Origin: Patiria miniata
Lineage: Eukaryota; Echinodermata; Asteroidea; Valvatida; Asterinidae
Assembly: GCF_015706575.1 (NCBI RefSeq)
Contig: NW_024037056.1
Span: 620,001 to 684,000 of the forward strand
Reading direction: 5' to 3'
DNA: 64,000 nucleotides
Position 1 is the first letter of the stretch. Every line of letters begins with the position of its first letter. The notes beneath the pieces were generated by a model. It saw only the letters and a list, made by a program, of their open reading frames with translations. It did not search any database and was not told where the DNA came from. Both the position numbers and the translations under genes were made by a program. This document shows, one piece after another, positions 63,875 to 64,000 of the stretch.

Positions 63875-64000
63875 GGGAAACGCAGGTACATGTTTTCTAC
63901 ACATCTTGGTTTGTGCGTTTATGTCTTTGGTGGTTTGTGCCATTGATCTCAGACTGTGTACAGTACAAAGGTTTGAGCAGTCAATGAAACGTGTTTGGCG

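Larger units (their letters stand above)
61153..64000. mobile_element. Candidate TIR element enclosing a 61-bp array (cut by window end)
   Basis: The left terminus, GAGGGCGCCAAACACGTTT, then 'CACTGCTTGAG', matches the window's last bases in inverted form ('TTGAGCAGTCAATGAAACG', then TGTTTGGCG). This suggests a unit of about 2.85 kb or more with TIRs of about 30 bp or longer. The interior holds the 61-bp array and hAT-like fragments. No long coding frame. The right end is cut, so extent and target duplication are unknown. Confidence 0.5.

Overview
The window is animal nuclear DNA. It carries five intron-rich protein genes, all on the + strand, with GT-AG introns, the standard genetic code and AT-rich introns packed with small interspersed repeats. 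The gene set and the repeat style fit a marine invertebrate, perhaps an echinoderm or hemichordate. I cannot fix the taxon from sequence alone.

Layout. (1) 805-4492: the last seven coding exons of a ZFC3H1 orthologue, a nuclear RNA-decay adaptor. (2) 4493-12491: AT-rich intergenic or 3'-UTR sequence with no recognisable gene. (3) 12492-27502: a complete 12-exon UTP3/SAS10 gene (small-subunit processome). Its sixth coding intron is swollen to 9.86 kb by a whole-looking, very young Ty3/gypsy LTR element (15809-24758), which itself sits inside an older mariner-like TIR element. (4) about 28.2-37.1 kb: a complete LRRC34-like leucine-rich-repeat gene with a non-coding first exon. (5) about 38.6-42.2 kb: a complete riboflavin transporter (SLC52A/RFVT) gene with a TATA-box promoter candidate and a 5'-UTR exon. 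(6) 44573-56666: a complete 18-exon RMC1 gene (Mon1-Ccz1 Rab7 GEF subunit). (7) 56.7-64 kb: mostly non-coding sequence with repeats, one possible unassigned exon near 59.9 kb, and a 61-bp tandem array that lies between copies of one terminal motif, the second of which is cut by the window end.

The genes are housekeeping or cell-biological neighbours (RNA decay, ribosome assembly, ciliary/germline LRR protein, vitamin transport, endolysosome traffic). Nothing suggests that they act together. The accessory content is richer: an LTR element with an extra spliced-looking C2H2 zinc-finger ORF after pol, several non-autonomous DNA transposon families recognised by TIRs and target duplications (TTAA, TAA, 8 bp), two tRNA-derived SINE families, fold-back elements, and a short tandem motif (AGTCAATCAC) found in introns of three of the genes. 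The most unusual item is the LTR element's C2H2 ORF in the place where env would lie.
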